From the NCBI GenBank assembly GCA_001872575.1, contig MNWP01000002.1:1-32149 (forward strand): 32,149 nucleotides of DNA, given 5' to 3'. Origin of the DNA: Candidatus Peregrinibacteria bacterium CG1_02_54_53. Its GTDB lineage: Bacteria; Patescibacteriota; Gracilibacteria; Peribacterales; Peribacteraceae. Below the pieces are notes generated by a model. That model was not told the DNA's origin. It saw only the letters and a list, made by a program, of their open reading frames with translations, and did no database searches. Position numbers and translations under genes: made by a program. Every line of letters starts with the position of its first letter. The first letter of the stretch is position 1. This document shows positions 23,478 through 30,935 of the stretch, piece by piece.

Positions 23478-23792
23478 TTACCGAGATGAATCAAGAAGAT
23501 CTTCACGTACCGAGAAGCTGCCCATGCCGCGATGAGGTTGCTGGTCTATGCAGGAGACAAAAACCCAGATCGTTCCGTCACCCTCCACCCAGAGACCTTG
23601 TACGACACCTTCCCACTCGCGCCTCACATGCGCGACAACATCACCCACTCTGTGACGAACACCAAGAAGTATCTGCGCTTCTTCATGTGTACTGAGTCGT
23701 GCACGCGTCAAACGCCACGGCACGAACGACGTTGTTGATTCCTCCGAGTCGTCCGGAACCTCAACCTGGCCGGCTTCGAGAAGCGCGGACAT
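23478..23792 (-). CDS. Hypothetical protein, 104 aa
   Basis: I do not recognise it. The product starts MSALLEAGQVEVPDDSEEST and contains a compact segment with alternating hydrophobic residues (AQILLGVRHRVGDVVAHV, then GLWVEGDGTIWVFVSCIDQQ), suggesting a small beta-rich or alpha/beta domain. It follows the methyltransferase gene by 21 bases on the same strand, so it is probably its operon partner. An overlapping plus-strand frame (23532-23738) is a weaker candidate because it has no promoter or partner. Confidence 0.5.
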   Translation of the reverse strand: MSALLEAGQVEVPDDSEESTTSFVPWRLTRARLSTHEEAQILLGVRHRVGDVVAHVRREWEGVVQGLWVEGDGTIWVFVSCIDQQPHRGMGSFSVREDLLDSSR

Positions 23793-23813
23793 GAAACGGT
23801 ACGATGATACGCT

Positions 23814-24470
23814 TCACCACCTATAGAGCCAGAGCATGTTCGTTTTGCCGAGCCAGGGTACGACTTTTTGTGCCACAGGCTTTCGGTGTGGAAACGGAAA
23901 GACGTACGACACGACTTTTGTGCCGGGCCTGAGCTCCCGATTCAGCTTCTCTTCAAGAGAAGGCATAACCGAACCAAAGAGGTAGAGCAGCAGGCAATCG
24001 GCCTCACCGAGATTCTGATTTTTGGAATCACCCAGCCGAAAAGTGATCTTTTGCCCGCTCCACCGGATTCGCAGCTTGCCAAGCAGCCAGACCGTCGGTA
24101 CGTACTCCCACCCGATGGCACGGATGCCCGGATGCAGACGTTTGGCCGTGATGAGAACCCGCCCGTCCCCCGCCCCGAGATCGTAGACCGTCTCGTCCCC
24201 TTTGAGATCGGCGAAGCGCACCATCTCTTCGCACACCTGCTTGGATGTGGGAACGAACGGCACACCAACGAAGATGTTGCCCAGCGCCGTCACGATGACG
24301 ACGAAGAGCAGGATGAACGCAATGCCGAGAAGAAGGTATCCGAAAATGATGCGTACACTGTACTCCCGAAATACGAGGGTGACGCGATGTGGAAACAGGC
24401 ACTGAACTTGTTGTTTCGCAATTGGGCAGATGCTACCCTCCCACGAGCCTTGATCAGGCTCTGTTCCCAC
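23814..24470 (-). CDS. Membrane-anchored SAM-dependent methyltransferase
   Basis: One strong N-terminal helix (FGYLLLGIAFILLFVVIVTALG) precedes a class I methyltransferase domain: VYDLGAGDGRVLITAKRLHP is motif I, followed by AIGWEYVPT and ADCLLLYLFGSVMPSLEEKL, ending with a strand pair around TKVVSYVFPFPH. The substrate is unknown. The start is uncertain. A GTG at 24470 gives 218 residues; the conserved part needs only the helix onward. The frame is open to 24656 but that part is occupied by the tRNA-Arg gene on the other strand and should not be coding. The likely operon partner is the 104-aa protein. Confidence 0.75.
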   Translation of the reverse strand: MGTEPDQGSWEGSICPIAKQQVQCLFPHRVTLVFREYSVRIIFGYLLLGIAFILLFVVIVTALGNIFVGVPFVPTSKQVCEEMVRFADLKGDETVYDLGAGDGRVLITAKRLHPGIRAIGWEYVPTVWLLGKLRIRWSGQKITFRLGDSKNQNLGEADCLLLYLFGSVMPSLEEKLNRELRPGTKVVSYVFPFPHRKPVAQKVVPWLGKTNMLWLYRW

Positions 24471-24508
24471 AGTTCTTTTGAAATCGTGCGCCCGTAGTTT
24501 CCACCTTC

Positions 24509-24553
24509 GCCCCGCTGCTGCGGGGCTACGGCGGACAGGCAGCCCTCCGGGCT
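24509..24553. repeat. Pair of palindromes upstream of tRNA-Arg
   Basis: GCCCCGC/GCGGGGC (24509-24526, loop TGCT) is followed by AGCCC/GGGCT (24541-24553, loop TCC). On the minus strand they lie upstream of the methyltransferase start. They resemble the other palindromes in this window in their CCGC/GCGG core. Confidence 0.5.
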
Positions 24554-24596
24554 TCCCCCTGCTATGGATTCCCTTGATCTTTCTTTTCATCACTGT

Positions 24597-24674
24597 GCGC
24601 CCGTAGTTCAGCCCGGATAGAACGCCAGGTTGCGGACCTGGAAGTCGTAGGTTCAAATCCTGCCGGGCGCACCA
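24597..24674 (+). tRNA. tRNA-Arg (anticodon GCG)
   Basis: A perfect seven-pair acceptor stem (GCGCCCG/CGGGCGC), D arm GTTC/GAAC, anticodon arm CCAGG/CCTGG with loop TTGCGGA, T arm GTAGG/CCTGC with loop TTCAAAT, and an encoded CCA. The anticodon reads GCG, which would decode CGC and CGU; most bacteria use an ACG (inosine) anticodon for this box. Confidence 0.93.
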
Positions 24675-24719
24675 TATCTTCAGAGCGCCGCAGGCGAAGC
24701 CGAGGACGTTCTGGGATAT
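24674..24719 (+). terminator. Hairpin just downstream of tRNA-Arg
   Basis: ATATC..CAGA pairs with TCTG..GATAT around a GC-rich loop that includes GAAGCCGAGGAC. There is no T-run, so termination is an inference; 3'-end processing is equally possible. Confidence 0.35.
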
Positions 24720-24756
24720 GTCCTCCGTAGACCCGCATTTGCGGGCGGAGGAGGAC
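24720..24756. repeat. Palindromic repeat bounded by TCCTCCG/CGGAGGA
   Basis: TCCTCCG and CGGAGGA enclose an inner CCCGC/GCGGG stem. The layout matches the repeats at 22915 and 24792. Confidence 0.6.
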
Positions 24757-24791
24757 TCGTTCTTTCTTTCTTCTGGCAGTGTAGATGAGCC

Positions 24792-24827
24792 TGCCCTCCT
24801 TCGCCGCTGCGCGGACTACGGAGGGCA
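24792..24827. repeat. Palindromic repeat bounded by TGCCCTCC/GGAGGGCA
   Basis: Eight perfect pairs enclose an inner CCGC/GCGG stem with loop TGC. It lies between the two tRNA genes. Confidence 0.6.
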
Positions 24828-24885
24828 ACGGATCTTGCAACTTACTGCGTCACTGAAGTTCCTTGTTCGTCTGCAATTCACCGTT

Positions 24886-24944
<59 letters not shown>

Positions 24945-24962
<18 letters not shown>

Positions 24963-25125
24963 TCAGGGAATTCAAAAGCCGGAAACGGCTTTTTATTAAG
25001 GAATTTTTAGGATATAGGCGGTTCTAAGCGAGTTCAAAATTGAGATTTCTCTCCTCATAGGATTCTCATCACTCAGTGCCATAAATGGCTTTGCATGGCG
25101 GTTTTCTTAGAGTTCAAAATCCTCA
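24945..25125 (+). repeat. att-like direct repeat, left copy (tRNA-Ala 3' end)
   Basis: TTCCCCTCAGCTCCACCAT recurs exactly at 29699-29717. Diverged similarity continues for about 180 bases in both copies, with shared blocks GATATAGGC, TGGCGGTT and CTTAGAGTTC. AGTTC-type words (25031, 25111) may be recombinase arm sites. This marks the left edge of the accessory island. Confidence 0.7.
24974..24994 (+). terminator. Rho-independent terminator after tRNA-Ala
   Basis: AAAAGCCG and CGGCTTTT pair around a GAAA tetraloop, with five T residues at the 3' side. It lies 12 bases after the tRNA. Confidence 0.75.
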
Positions 25126-25188
25126 ATCGTGATGGGTTAGTTTCGACTCATGGGTTGCACATGCTGCAAATTTGTAGCTGTGTCGTTC

Positions 25189-25611
25189 TTACAGTATCTG
25201 CTTCCACTTTCCCTTCAGCGCCTTAATCGTTTTAATTTTTTTCCGAGCCGCGAGTTGATGTTCCCACAGACGGATGACGGTCCAACCTTCGGAACGCAAC
25301 CGAACGTTGACCGCCTTATCTCGAGCGATATTTCGTTCGATCTTTGCGACCCAAAATACTTGATTCGATTTAATATTCCCTTTGCGGATTTTCCACTTAT
25401 ATCCATGCCAAAACTCACTGTCGAAGAACACTGCTATTTTCTTCGACTTATTGGCGGCATCGGGCTTTCCAAAAATTCCCTTTGGGTGTTTTCTGAATGT
25501 AAATCCAGCCTCTTTCAAAATCTCCCAGCCAATCTGTTCCAAACCAGTGAGCTTGCCCTTGATATTGGACATTATTTCACTGCGCCTTCTCTTGGAAAAG
25601 ATGTCGGCCAT
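25189..25611 (-). CDS. vsr: Very short patch repair endonuclease (Vsr)
   Basis: Vsr nicks DNA at T-G mismatches left by deamination of 5-methylcytosine. The 140-aa protein has DIFSKRRRSEIMSNIKG at the start, GKPD with Asp51, then FFDSEFWHG with Trp68 and His69, and IERNIARDKAVN; the numbering equals that of E. coli Vsr. The zinc-site cysteines of E. coli Vsr are missing (HGYKW for HGHxC, WEHQL for WECxL). It is divergent from the restriction gene, sharing a short promoter region, and the methyltransferase whose damage it would repair lies 0.9 kb away. This composition makes an R-M-V cassette. Confidence 0.92.
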   Translation of the reverse strand: MADIFSKRRRSEIMSNIKGKLTGLEQIGWEILKEAGFTFRKHPKGIFGKPDAANKSKKIAVFFDSEFWHGYKWKIRKGNIKSNQVFWVAKIERNIARDKAVNVRLRSEGWTVIRLWEHQLAARKKIKTIKALKGKWKQIL

Positions 25612-25643
25612 AGAAACGGGCTTACGCCAGCTGCTATTAATTG

Positions 25644-25649
25644 TATACT
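25644..25649 (+). promoter_or_regulatory. -10 element of the restriction endonuclease gene (divergent with vsr)
   Basis: TATACT ends eight bases before the ATG at 25658. On the opposite strand the same palindromic region reads TACAAT, which could serve vsr, so the two divergent genes may compete for polymerase. No good -35 is visible on either strand. Confidence 0.5.
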
Positions 25650-25657
25650 CCGCTCAT

Positions 25658-26533
25658 ATGGATGCAGAATTTGTCGATGCCAAAGGCGGGGTGAAGAAAG
25701 AAGCCGCAATCGGAGCAAGATTCGCCAATGAATTCCCTGAAGGGAATATCGAGGAATTGCTTCAGTCCATTCAAGCAACCGTTATCAGTTATGCCAAGAA
25801 GAACAAATTGAAGGTTCCTGCTCAGGCTGCCTTCAACAATGCTCGTGGCGATTGGTTGGAATTGATATTGGCTGCCCGTTTCTGGAATGCGGTGATCGAC
25901 AGGAATATCGACATGCTTGTGCTGCGCTTGCCGAATGTTGCAAAAATGGAGTTTATTAAAATCTTTGATGAGGAAGCTCAAGAAAGAATTCAATCAGGAT
26001 TGATGAGAACTCTTGAAGAGCATGATGCAAGACTGGATATGTCCAACCCTGATTTAATCGGAGTTCGCATAGACAGAAGCTCTTTACCTCCTGAGTTTCA
26101 TAAACGTCTGGACAGTCTTGGGGCAGCCGATGCACATATGCTCTTCGATGCCTATAAACATCTGATCGGAAAATGTCCGTACAACAGCATCCTGTTCGGG
26201 GTATCTATTAAAACTTCACTGCGTGGCGACAGGAGATATCAAATTGTGCATGAAGGAAGCATAGTAAAAGCCTTCATTGCACATTTGCAGACCCGTTATT
26301 GGGATACCTCATTTGAAACCAAGTTCTACGGCGCGGTTACGGATAATGTCAGTGACAACGACCACGAGATATTCAGAACAGCAGCGACACACAGCATCGT
26401 CAATGTATTCAGTCCATCAGTTCGAGCTGTTGATAAGGTCTATCACATACCGACTACGGATGACGTTGATGATATGATCGAGAAAATAATCAATGCAGCA
26501 TCAAACGCGCCTCAACTAAACAAGGCTTCATAG
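25658..26533 (+). CDS. Type II restriction endonuclease, Cfr10I/Bse634I/NgoMIV family
   Basis: The family has a permuted active site PD-x(46-55)-(S/T)xK-x(12-13)-E. Here Pro131-Asp132, 50 residues, Ser183-Ile-Lys185, 13 residues, Glu199 fit exactly, in CPYNSILFGVSIKTSLRGDR then RYQIVHEGS. Glu68 (RGDWLE) fits the additional family glutamate. Known members cut CCGG-core sites (RCCGGY or GCCGGC) as tetramers; the site here is inferred, not seen. I chose the ATG at 25658 because the -10 element ends eight bases upstream; an ATG at 25601 would overlap vsr. Its 3' end overlaps that of the convergent methyltransferase by 44 bases. Confidence 0.85.
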   Translation: MDAEFVDAKGGVKKEAAIGARFANEFPEGNIEELLQSIQATVISYAKKNKLKVPAQAAFNNARGDWLELILAARFWNAVIDRNIDMLVLRLPNVAKMEFIKIFDEEAQERIQSGLMRTLEEHDARLDMSNPDLIGVRIDRSSLPPEFHKRLDSLGAADAHMLFDAYKHLIGKCPYNSILFGVSIKTSLRGDRRYQIVHEGSIVKAFIAHLQTRYWDTSFETKFYGAVTDNVSDNDHEIFRTAATHSIVNVFSPSVRAVDKVYHIPTTDDVDDMIEKIINAASNAPQLNKAS

Positions 26534-27611
26534 CTTCTCCTATTGCCCTGGCCAGCAGAGGAGGAACGGCATTGCCAATTTGCACGCCGACGGATTTCAG
26601 GTTTCCAACAAAAACGAAGTCCTTCGGAAAAGATTGAAGAGCGGCCATCTCCAATGTATTCAGTCCTCTGTTTTCCGTGGGATGAATATAGCGACCCTTG
26701 GTCGGATTGTAGCCGCTTGTACGAATTGTGATGCTGGGTTCATTCAACTTGAGACGGCCGAACGTGTCTTGACCTTGATGTTTGCCGCTTTTCCAACAAT
26801 CGGGGAGATGTTTCTTCGGAAGATCATGGAAATTGCCTCCGGGCGGTACCATTTTCATTCTGTTTACCATTTCCAAGGAATGATTCATGCCAAGACAATC
26901 AGGCCTTAATAAATCTTGCACCGTAATTTTCTTAAAAGCTTCACCGACGGTAACCCATCGTTTTGTTTCAGGTACGTCTCCGAAGCGTGAATGTGTCGGC
27001 TTTGGGAATCGAGGTTCAACACCCAGACAGCCCAGCACAATCACTCTCTTCCTCTTTTGGGGAACACCATAGTCGGCTGCAATCACTGTTTCGCATTTTA
27101 CTTTATATCCCATAGCTTCCAGCTCTTTTTGCAGCTCATCGAGCACTCCGTGTTGTTTGATGCCTTCGACATTTTCAAAAATGATACCTAACGGTCTTAT
27201 TTCATAAACCAACCTCAAATAGTCTCGAAACAGTCGGCCACGAGCATCGTTCACACCCTTTCTGTTCCCCATGTTACTGAAGGATTGGCACGGCGGACCG
27301 CCGACCAGCAAATCTACCTGACCTTTGGCCAAACCCGCTCGCTCCAGTAGTAAATCCGACGTGATACAAGTGACGTCTCCGTCAAAATCATCAAGAGGGT
27401 TCCAATCGGGTCTGTTTCGCCTCATTGTTTCTCTGAATACAGGATCTATTTCCACGCATGCTCTAGTGCTGTATCCAGCCATTTCCAATCCTAAGTCCAA
27501 TCCACCTGCTCCGCTGAACAGGCTGACTACATTGAAAAATCGAACGGGCATTTTTTCGCTTTTGACTTTCTTAGTCAGGGGAACGACGGGTGAAAGTGTC
27601 GTGTATGTCAT
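26490..27611 (-). CDS. DNA cytosine-5 methyltransferase of the R-M system
   Basis: This modifies cytosine within the recognition site and protects the host from the partner nuclease. Motif I is FSGAGGLDLG (residues 32-41), motif IV GGPPCQSF with Cys108, motif VI FENVEG, motif VIII QKRKRVIVLG, and motif X VQIGNAVPPLLARAIGEAM. The target-recognition region (about residues 220-320) is short, as in type II enzymes. The ATG at 27611 is backed by a strong promoter ending eight bases upstream. Two GTACTATGA words overlap the -10 and start, a possible site for autoregulation. The gene is convergent with and slightly overlaps the restriction gene. Confidence 0.93.
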   Translation of the reverse strand: MTYTTLSPVVPLTKKVKSEKMPVRFFNVVSLFSGAGGLDLGLEMAGYSTRACVEIDPVFRETMRRNRPDWNPLDDFDGDVTCITSDLLLERAGLAKGQVDLLVGGPPCQSFSNMGNRKGVNDARGRLFRDYLRLVYEIRPLGIIFENVEGIKQHGVLDELQKELEAMGYKVKCETVIAADYGVPQKRKRVIVLGCLGVEPRFPKPTHSRFGDVPETKRWVTVGEAFKKITVQDLLRPDCLGMNHSLEMVNRMKMVPPGGNFHDLPKKHLPDCWKSGKHQGQDTFGRLKLNEPSITIRTSGYNPTKGRYIHPTENRGLNTLEMAALQSFPKDFVFVGNLKSVGVQIGNAVPPLLARAIGEAMKPCLVEARLMLH

Positions 27612-27619
27612 AGTACTTC

Positions 27620-27648
27620 ATAGTACGAAGAGGGTGTATGATTGTCCA
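27620..27648 (-). promoter_or_regulatory. Promoter of the methyltransferase gene with repeated GTACTATGA
   Basis: On the minus strand TGGACA, a 17-base spacer and TACTAT end eight bases before the ATG, predicting a leaderless message. GTACTATGA occurs twice in 20 bases, over the -10 and over the start codon, which could bind the methyltransferase or a controller. Confidence 0.65.
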
Positions 27649-27783
27649 CCCATTCTTCTTGAAAAGAACGTATTCCATTGTGCCTTATCATTTTTGCTAA
27701 AGAAATTGAACTATCTTTGGAATGTATGCATGGCATCAATAATGCTGGCAAGCTTATGAAAACGCTTACTTTTCAGGTACGGA

Positions 27784-29436
27784 TTAGAACGGAATTGTCA
27801 TTTCTTCCGTCACGGTAACTTCAACAATCGGCGTAGAGGGAGAAACGGCTGACTCGGTGAGAAACAATTGTATTTTCTGCAACTCGATAGGGACAACTTC
27901 GGTCGGGACAGTTGATGCCCAATTATAAGCGTCCGCGACTTTATGCTTCTTTCTGAAGCTGCTGCCTGGGAATTTGTCAGACAAAAAATTTTCAAGATTC
28001 TGGGGTATTTCAATGCCTTTTCCCTCCTGTTGGGCGAACGCGAGGTTACCAAAGTCGTCTGCAATCGTTTCGCCATCGTTATCTTCATCCCACATTGCAA
28101 AGAAGTCCGTGATACCGAGAAGTCGACATACCCCGATGAAGTACAGGACTCCCGTCTTACCTCCGCACGAAATTACCGAGACACCTTCCTTGTCGAGATT
28201 AATGCCCCAACGTTCGCATAGGGTATTGACCAAAATTTCGTCGGAATCTCCTTCTACCAATACGACTTTGCGAGCAAAGAACAGTTCGTTCCTCTCGGTA
28301 TTAAAATGCGTGTATATCCTGAAGCGGCCTTCTCGCAGAGATTCTGGTGTGATTGCGGGGCTTTTTTCGAGCTTGTACGTTCCTCGGTCTTTATTCTTCA
28401 ATAGCATCTCGATTTCATCCGCCCTCTGAGCATCAACGAAATTGGGATTGTGCGTGGTGTAGAAGATTTGCGTGCCGTCACCTTCATCGGGGTACGCCAA
28501 ATTCGTGAAACATTTGAATAATTGCCGCTGCGCTTGCGGGTACAAATAAATCTCTGGTTCCTCGATGGCCAAGATGGTCTTGTTTTTCATTATTTGCGCG
28601 TAGGTTCTGAAGAGAGAAAGCAGCACCAAATTCTGTACACCCGAACCCAACTCATGCACGTTGAATATCCCCAGTTCTTCCTTCCCGATGATTTGAATGG
28701 TTTTGTAGTAGAAAAGCGGGTCATAAATCTCCAAATCCAAGCTGAAGTTGTGCGCCAGTCCTTGGGTGTAGTCGCGGCATACTTCGATAAACGCATCTTT
28801 GAATTTCTTGTAATCCAAGCTGTCGTGGAACTCCGATTCGAGAATGCTTTTTGGCTGTTCCATGGCTTCCCTGAATCGTTTCTCCAAATCGCTAAGATGT
28901 TCTCCTGCCTGCCGCTTCCTGAAATTCTCGTCTATCTTCTTCAGTATCTTCCCAAGCAGCGTCCACTGGCTGACGGACATCTGTTTTTCTAGGCTTCGGT
29001 CTGAAGGAATGTAGATGAAACTCACTTGGTCACGGGCAAGACCCGAACCCCAAAACTCTCGTCCGTCAGAATCAATGACCAAAAACTTTGTCGCTGCGAA
29101 CGATACACTTTCATTTTTCGTATGAGTAAGTTGAAAACTCTGCGGGTAACAGGACATTTTTCCCGCCCCTCTCTCGGTTGATGTTAATTTGCACAATTCC
29201 AGTGATTCCTTGAACCAAATTTGAATAGTGATTGTTTCGTCAGTTTTCCTCTCAAAGAAATCATCCTTCGTAAAAGCCCTGTCTCCCGGGTACGTCTCAC
29301 CCAATAGTATTTCCATTGCTTTCAGTATGTTGGTCTTTCCCGCGCTGTTCGCCCCAATCAGCCCACAGAGATGCTTGGGTTCAATTGTCAGTTCCTTGAT
29401 GGAACGAAAGTTTTTGATGAATATCTTCTCAATCAT
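27784..29436 (-). CDS. OLD family ATP-dependent endonuclease (ATPase plus TOPRIM)
   Basis: The 550-residue protein starts with an SMC/RecF-like head: MIEKIFIKNFRSIKEL, Walker A GANSAGKT (28-35), signature-like NVHELGSGVQNLVLL (259-273), Walker B ILAIEEPEIYLYP (288-300) and the TTHNPNFVD switch. The TOPRIM nuclease domain follows with VVLVEGDSDE (391-400) and WDEDND (449-454). OLD proteins are phage or foreign-DNA defence nucleases. Gabija systems pair a similar GajA with the UvrD-like GajB, and no such helicase is near, so a stand-alone class 1 OLD is the better call. The start has an extended -10 (TGCTAGACT, 29458-29463) 21 bases upstream. Confidence 0.88.
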   Translation of the reverse strand: MIEKIFIKNFRSIKELTIEPKHLCGLIGANSAGKTNILKAMEILLGETYPGDRAFTKDDFFERKTDETITIQIWFKESLELCKLTSTERGAGKMSCYPQSFQLTHTKNESVSFAATKFLVIDSDGREFWGSGLARDQVSFIYIPSDRSLEKQMSVSQWTLLGKILKKIDENFRKRQAGEHLSDLEKRFREAMEQPKSILESEFHDSLDYKKFKDAFIEVCRDYTQGLAHNFSLDLEIYDPLFYYKTIQIIGKEELGIFNVHELGSGVQNLVLLSLFRTYAQIMKNKTILAIEEPEIYLYPQAQRQLFKCFTNLAYPDEGDGTQIFYTTHNPNFVDAQRADEIEMLLKNKDRGTYKLEKSPAITPESLREGRFRIYTHFNTERNELFFARKVVLVEGDSDEILVNTLCERWGINLDKEGVSVISCGGKTGVLYFIGVCRLLGITDFFAMWDEDNDGETIADDFGNLAFAQQEGKGIEIPQNLENFLSDKFPGSSFRKKHKVADAYNWASTVPTEVVPIELQKIQLFLTESAVSPSTPIVEVTVTEEMTIPF

Positions 29437-29530
29437 AGCGGGAGCGAATGAGTGCTTAGTCTAGCAGAATTAACCAGGAATTCCTTGTTGGGCAAGCATG
29501 CAAGTTCTAGCTTCAATTGAGACGTCTAAA

Positions 29531-29555
29531 AGTTCAAAATCGTTCCCCACAGCTC
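29531..29555 (+). repeat. Degenerate third att-like copy
   Basis: AGTTCAAAATCGTTCCCC followed by ACAGCTC parallels AGTTCAAAAACTTTCCCC followed by TCAGCTC at 29688-29710. It suggests an older integration event at the same site. Confidence 0.4.
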
Positions 29556-29698
29556 ATTGACTGATCTATATTTACAGGACCAGACCATCTTTTTTCTCTG
29601 ATTGGCTATTCAAGATCATTTTGACGCAATCGAGTGAAAATTTAAGCTCAGCGAACTTTCTCGCCAGTTCTAGCGGATCTAATGTGAGTTCAAAAACT

Positions 29699-29880
29699 TT
29701 CCCCTCAGCTCCACCATTCGGGAAAAGAAACCACGGAAATGGCGTTTCAATAAAGAATTTTGAAGATATAGGCCATTCTGAGAGAGTTCCCAAACAAGAT
29801 TTCTGACTTTTTGAAATTCTAAACCTCAAATGCAAAGAGCCGCTCTGTGTGGCGGTTATCTTAGAGTTCCCAAATCCAAA
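29699..29880 (+). repeat. att-like direct repeat, right copy
   Basis: It begins with the 19-base copy of the tRNA-Ala 3' end and continues for about 180 bases with interrupted similarity to 24945-25125. The tRNA terminator hairpin is replaced by a different hairpin (GAAAC/GTTTC). Around it, 29437-29946 has no convincing gene; a minus-strand frame (29572-29835) crosses the repeat. Confidence 0.7.
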
Positions 29881-29908
29881 AACAAATCCCTAAGTGCATG
29901 ACCCCTGA

Positions 29909-29937
29909 TTGCTTGGTGGCCAAGAAAGTGATTGAAT
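29909..29937 (+). promoter_or_regulatory. Promoter of the DUF4145 gene
   Basis: TTGCTT, a 17-base spacer and TTGAAT end nine bases before the ATG at 29947. Confidence 0.5.
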
Positions 29938-29946
29938 CATAACGCT

Positions 29947-30651
29947 ATGGTAATTTCAGAACACCCAAAGGACAGATCTTCAATAGACCACAAAGAACTA
30001 AGCGTTCATTGCCCTTACGATTGCAATATGCCGGTGGGCGTTACTTTAATTTCTATCCCAGACCACAACCGGGTTCGTAGACATGGACTAACCGAAGTAG
30101 GGGCAGTTTATATGTGCAATGGTTGCAAGAAGCCAATCTACATTCGTTACAGTAATGCTTTGAGTAGCGGCAATGATGTCCATGCACAGGATGCATTTCA
30201 AGTGCAGAGAGTTAGGCCAGTTCTAAAGACAGGAAATGTAAAAAGCAAAAATGTTAAAAGAGATATTGAAGAAGCGTTGGATTGTTATTCAGTGGAAGCT
30301 TGGAATGGTTTTGCATCTTTGTGCAGGAGAACCATTCAGTCCATTTGTGATGATCACGATGTGAAGGGTAAAGCAAAAGTCGAAAAACAAGTTCAGACTT
30401 TTACCGACAACTATGATCTTGATGATGAAATGAAGGAATTATTAAAGGAGATTACATTAACCGGTCACGACGGTGCACATCCTCATCTTCCAGCTGTTTC
30501 GAAAGAACGAGCCGAAAAACTTTTTGCCTTCATGCAAGAAATCGTTCGGCAAGTTTATGATTTGCCATCGATGCTAGGTGCATCGAAAAAATTGCGCGTA
30601 GATGCTGTTAAAGAAAAGGCAGAGACCAAGAATCAACCTGTCGCTGCCTGA
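29947..30651 (+). CDS. DUF4145 domain protein with N-terminal Cys pairs
   Basis: The 234-residue protein has a probable zinc-ribbon (VHCPYDCNMPVG, then YMCNGCKKPIYIRY) followed by the DUF4145 helical core: DIEEALDCYSVEAWNGFASL, CRRTIQSICD, and the conserved HDGAHPHLP motif. DUF4145 domains are common in defence islands and sometimes fused to restriction or helicase proteins; their function is not settled. I chose ATG 29947 over a TTG at 29932, which lies in the -10 element. It begins the segment right of the second att-like copy. Confidence 0.8.
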   Translation: MVISEHPKDRSSIDHKELSVHCPYDCNMPVGVTLISIPDHNRVRRHGLTEVGAVYMCNGCKKPIYIRYSNALSSGNDVHAQDAFQVQRVRPVLKTGNVKSKNVKRDIEEALDCYSVEAWNGFASLCRRTIQSICDDHDVKGKAKVEKQVQTFTDNYDLDDEMKELLKEITLTGHDGAHPHLPAVSKERAEKLFAFMQEIVRQVYDLPSMLGASKKLRVDAVKEKAETKNQPVAA

Positions 30652-30660
30652 AAAAGGTGT

Positions 30661-30688
30661 TTGTAATAGGGTTTGCTACCTGTAATCT
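30661..30688 (+). promoter_or_regulatory. Promoter of lipoprotein gene
   Basis: TTGTAA, a 16-base spacer and TAATCT end eight bases before the ATG at 30697. An AGGA lies only two bases from the ATG, too close to act as a Shine-Dalgarno. Confidence 0.5.
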
Positions 30689-30696
30689 ATTAGGAA

Positions 30697-30933
30697 ATGA
30701 AACGCTACATGATTTCTTTGGCCGTAATCTTACTTGCTGGGTGTGGCGGGAGTTCTGGTGGCCTGAATACTGAAAATGAAGAACGAGGTTACATTGGTAA
30801 TCCCTATTCGGACGGCACTGGTCATTATGCAGGTTACGATTGGGCAGAACAGACAGGTGGTGATTGCAACGGCCATTCTGCTTCATTCAACGAAGGTTGT
30901 GAGGAGTACTACCGACAAATCGGCGACCAATAA
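30697..30933 (+). CDS. Small lipoprotein, 78 aa
   Basis: MKRYMISLAVILLAGCGGSS is a type II signal peptide with lipobox LLAGC; Cys16 would be lipidated and the protein anchored outside the membrane. The mature part is short, Gly/Asp/Tyr-rich and has two further cysteines (GGDCNGHSASFNEGCEEYY), probably one disulfide. The family is not recognised. The next gene starts two bases after its stop, so the two are surely co-translated. Confidence 0.8.
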   Translation: MKRYMISLAVILLAGCGGSSGGLNTENEERGYIGNPYSDGTGHYAGYDWAEQTGGDCNGHSASFNEGCEEYYRQIGDQ

Positions 30934-30935
30934 CT

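Noticed and set aside
22837-23535. Long open frames across the hairpin-rich region on both strands
   Set aside because: They have biased composition caused by the palindromes, no family-like motifs and no promoter-start spacing typical of this genome.
23532-23738. Plus-strand 68-residue frame opposite the 104-aa gene
   Set aside because: It has no promoter, no operon partner and no recognisable motif; the minus-strand gene has a same-strand neighbour 21 bases away.
27784-29436. Gabija (GajA) system
   Set aside because: There is no UvrD-like GajB helicase gene next to the OLD-type gene.
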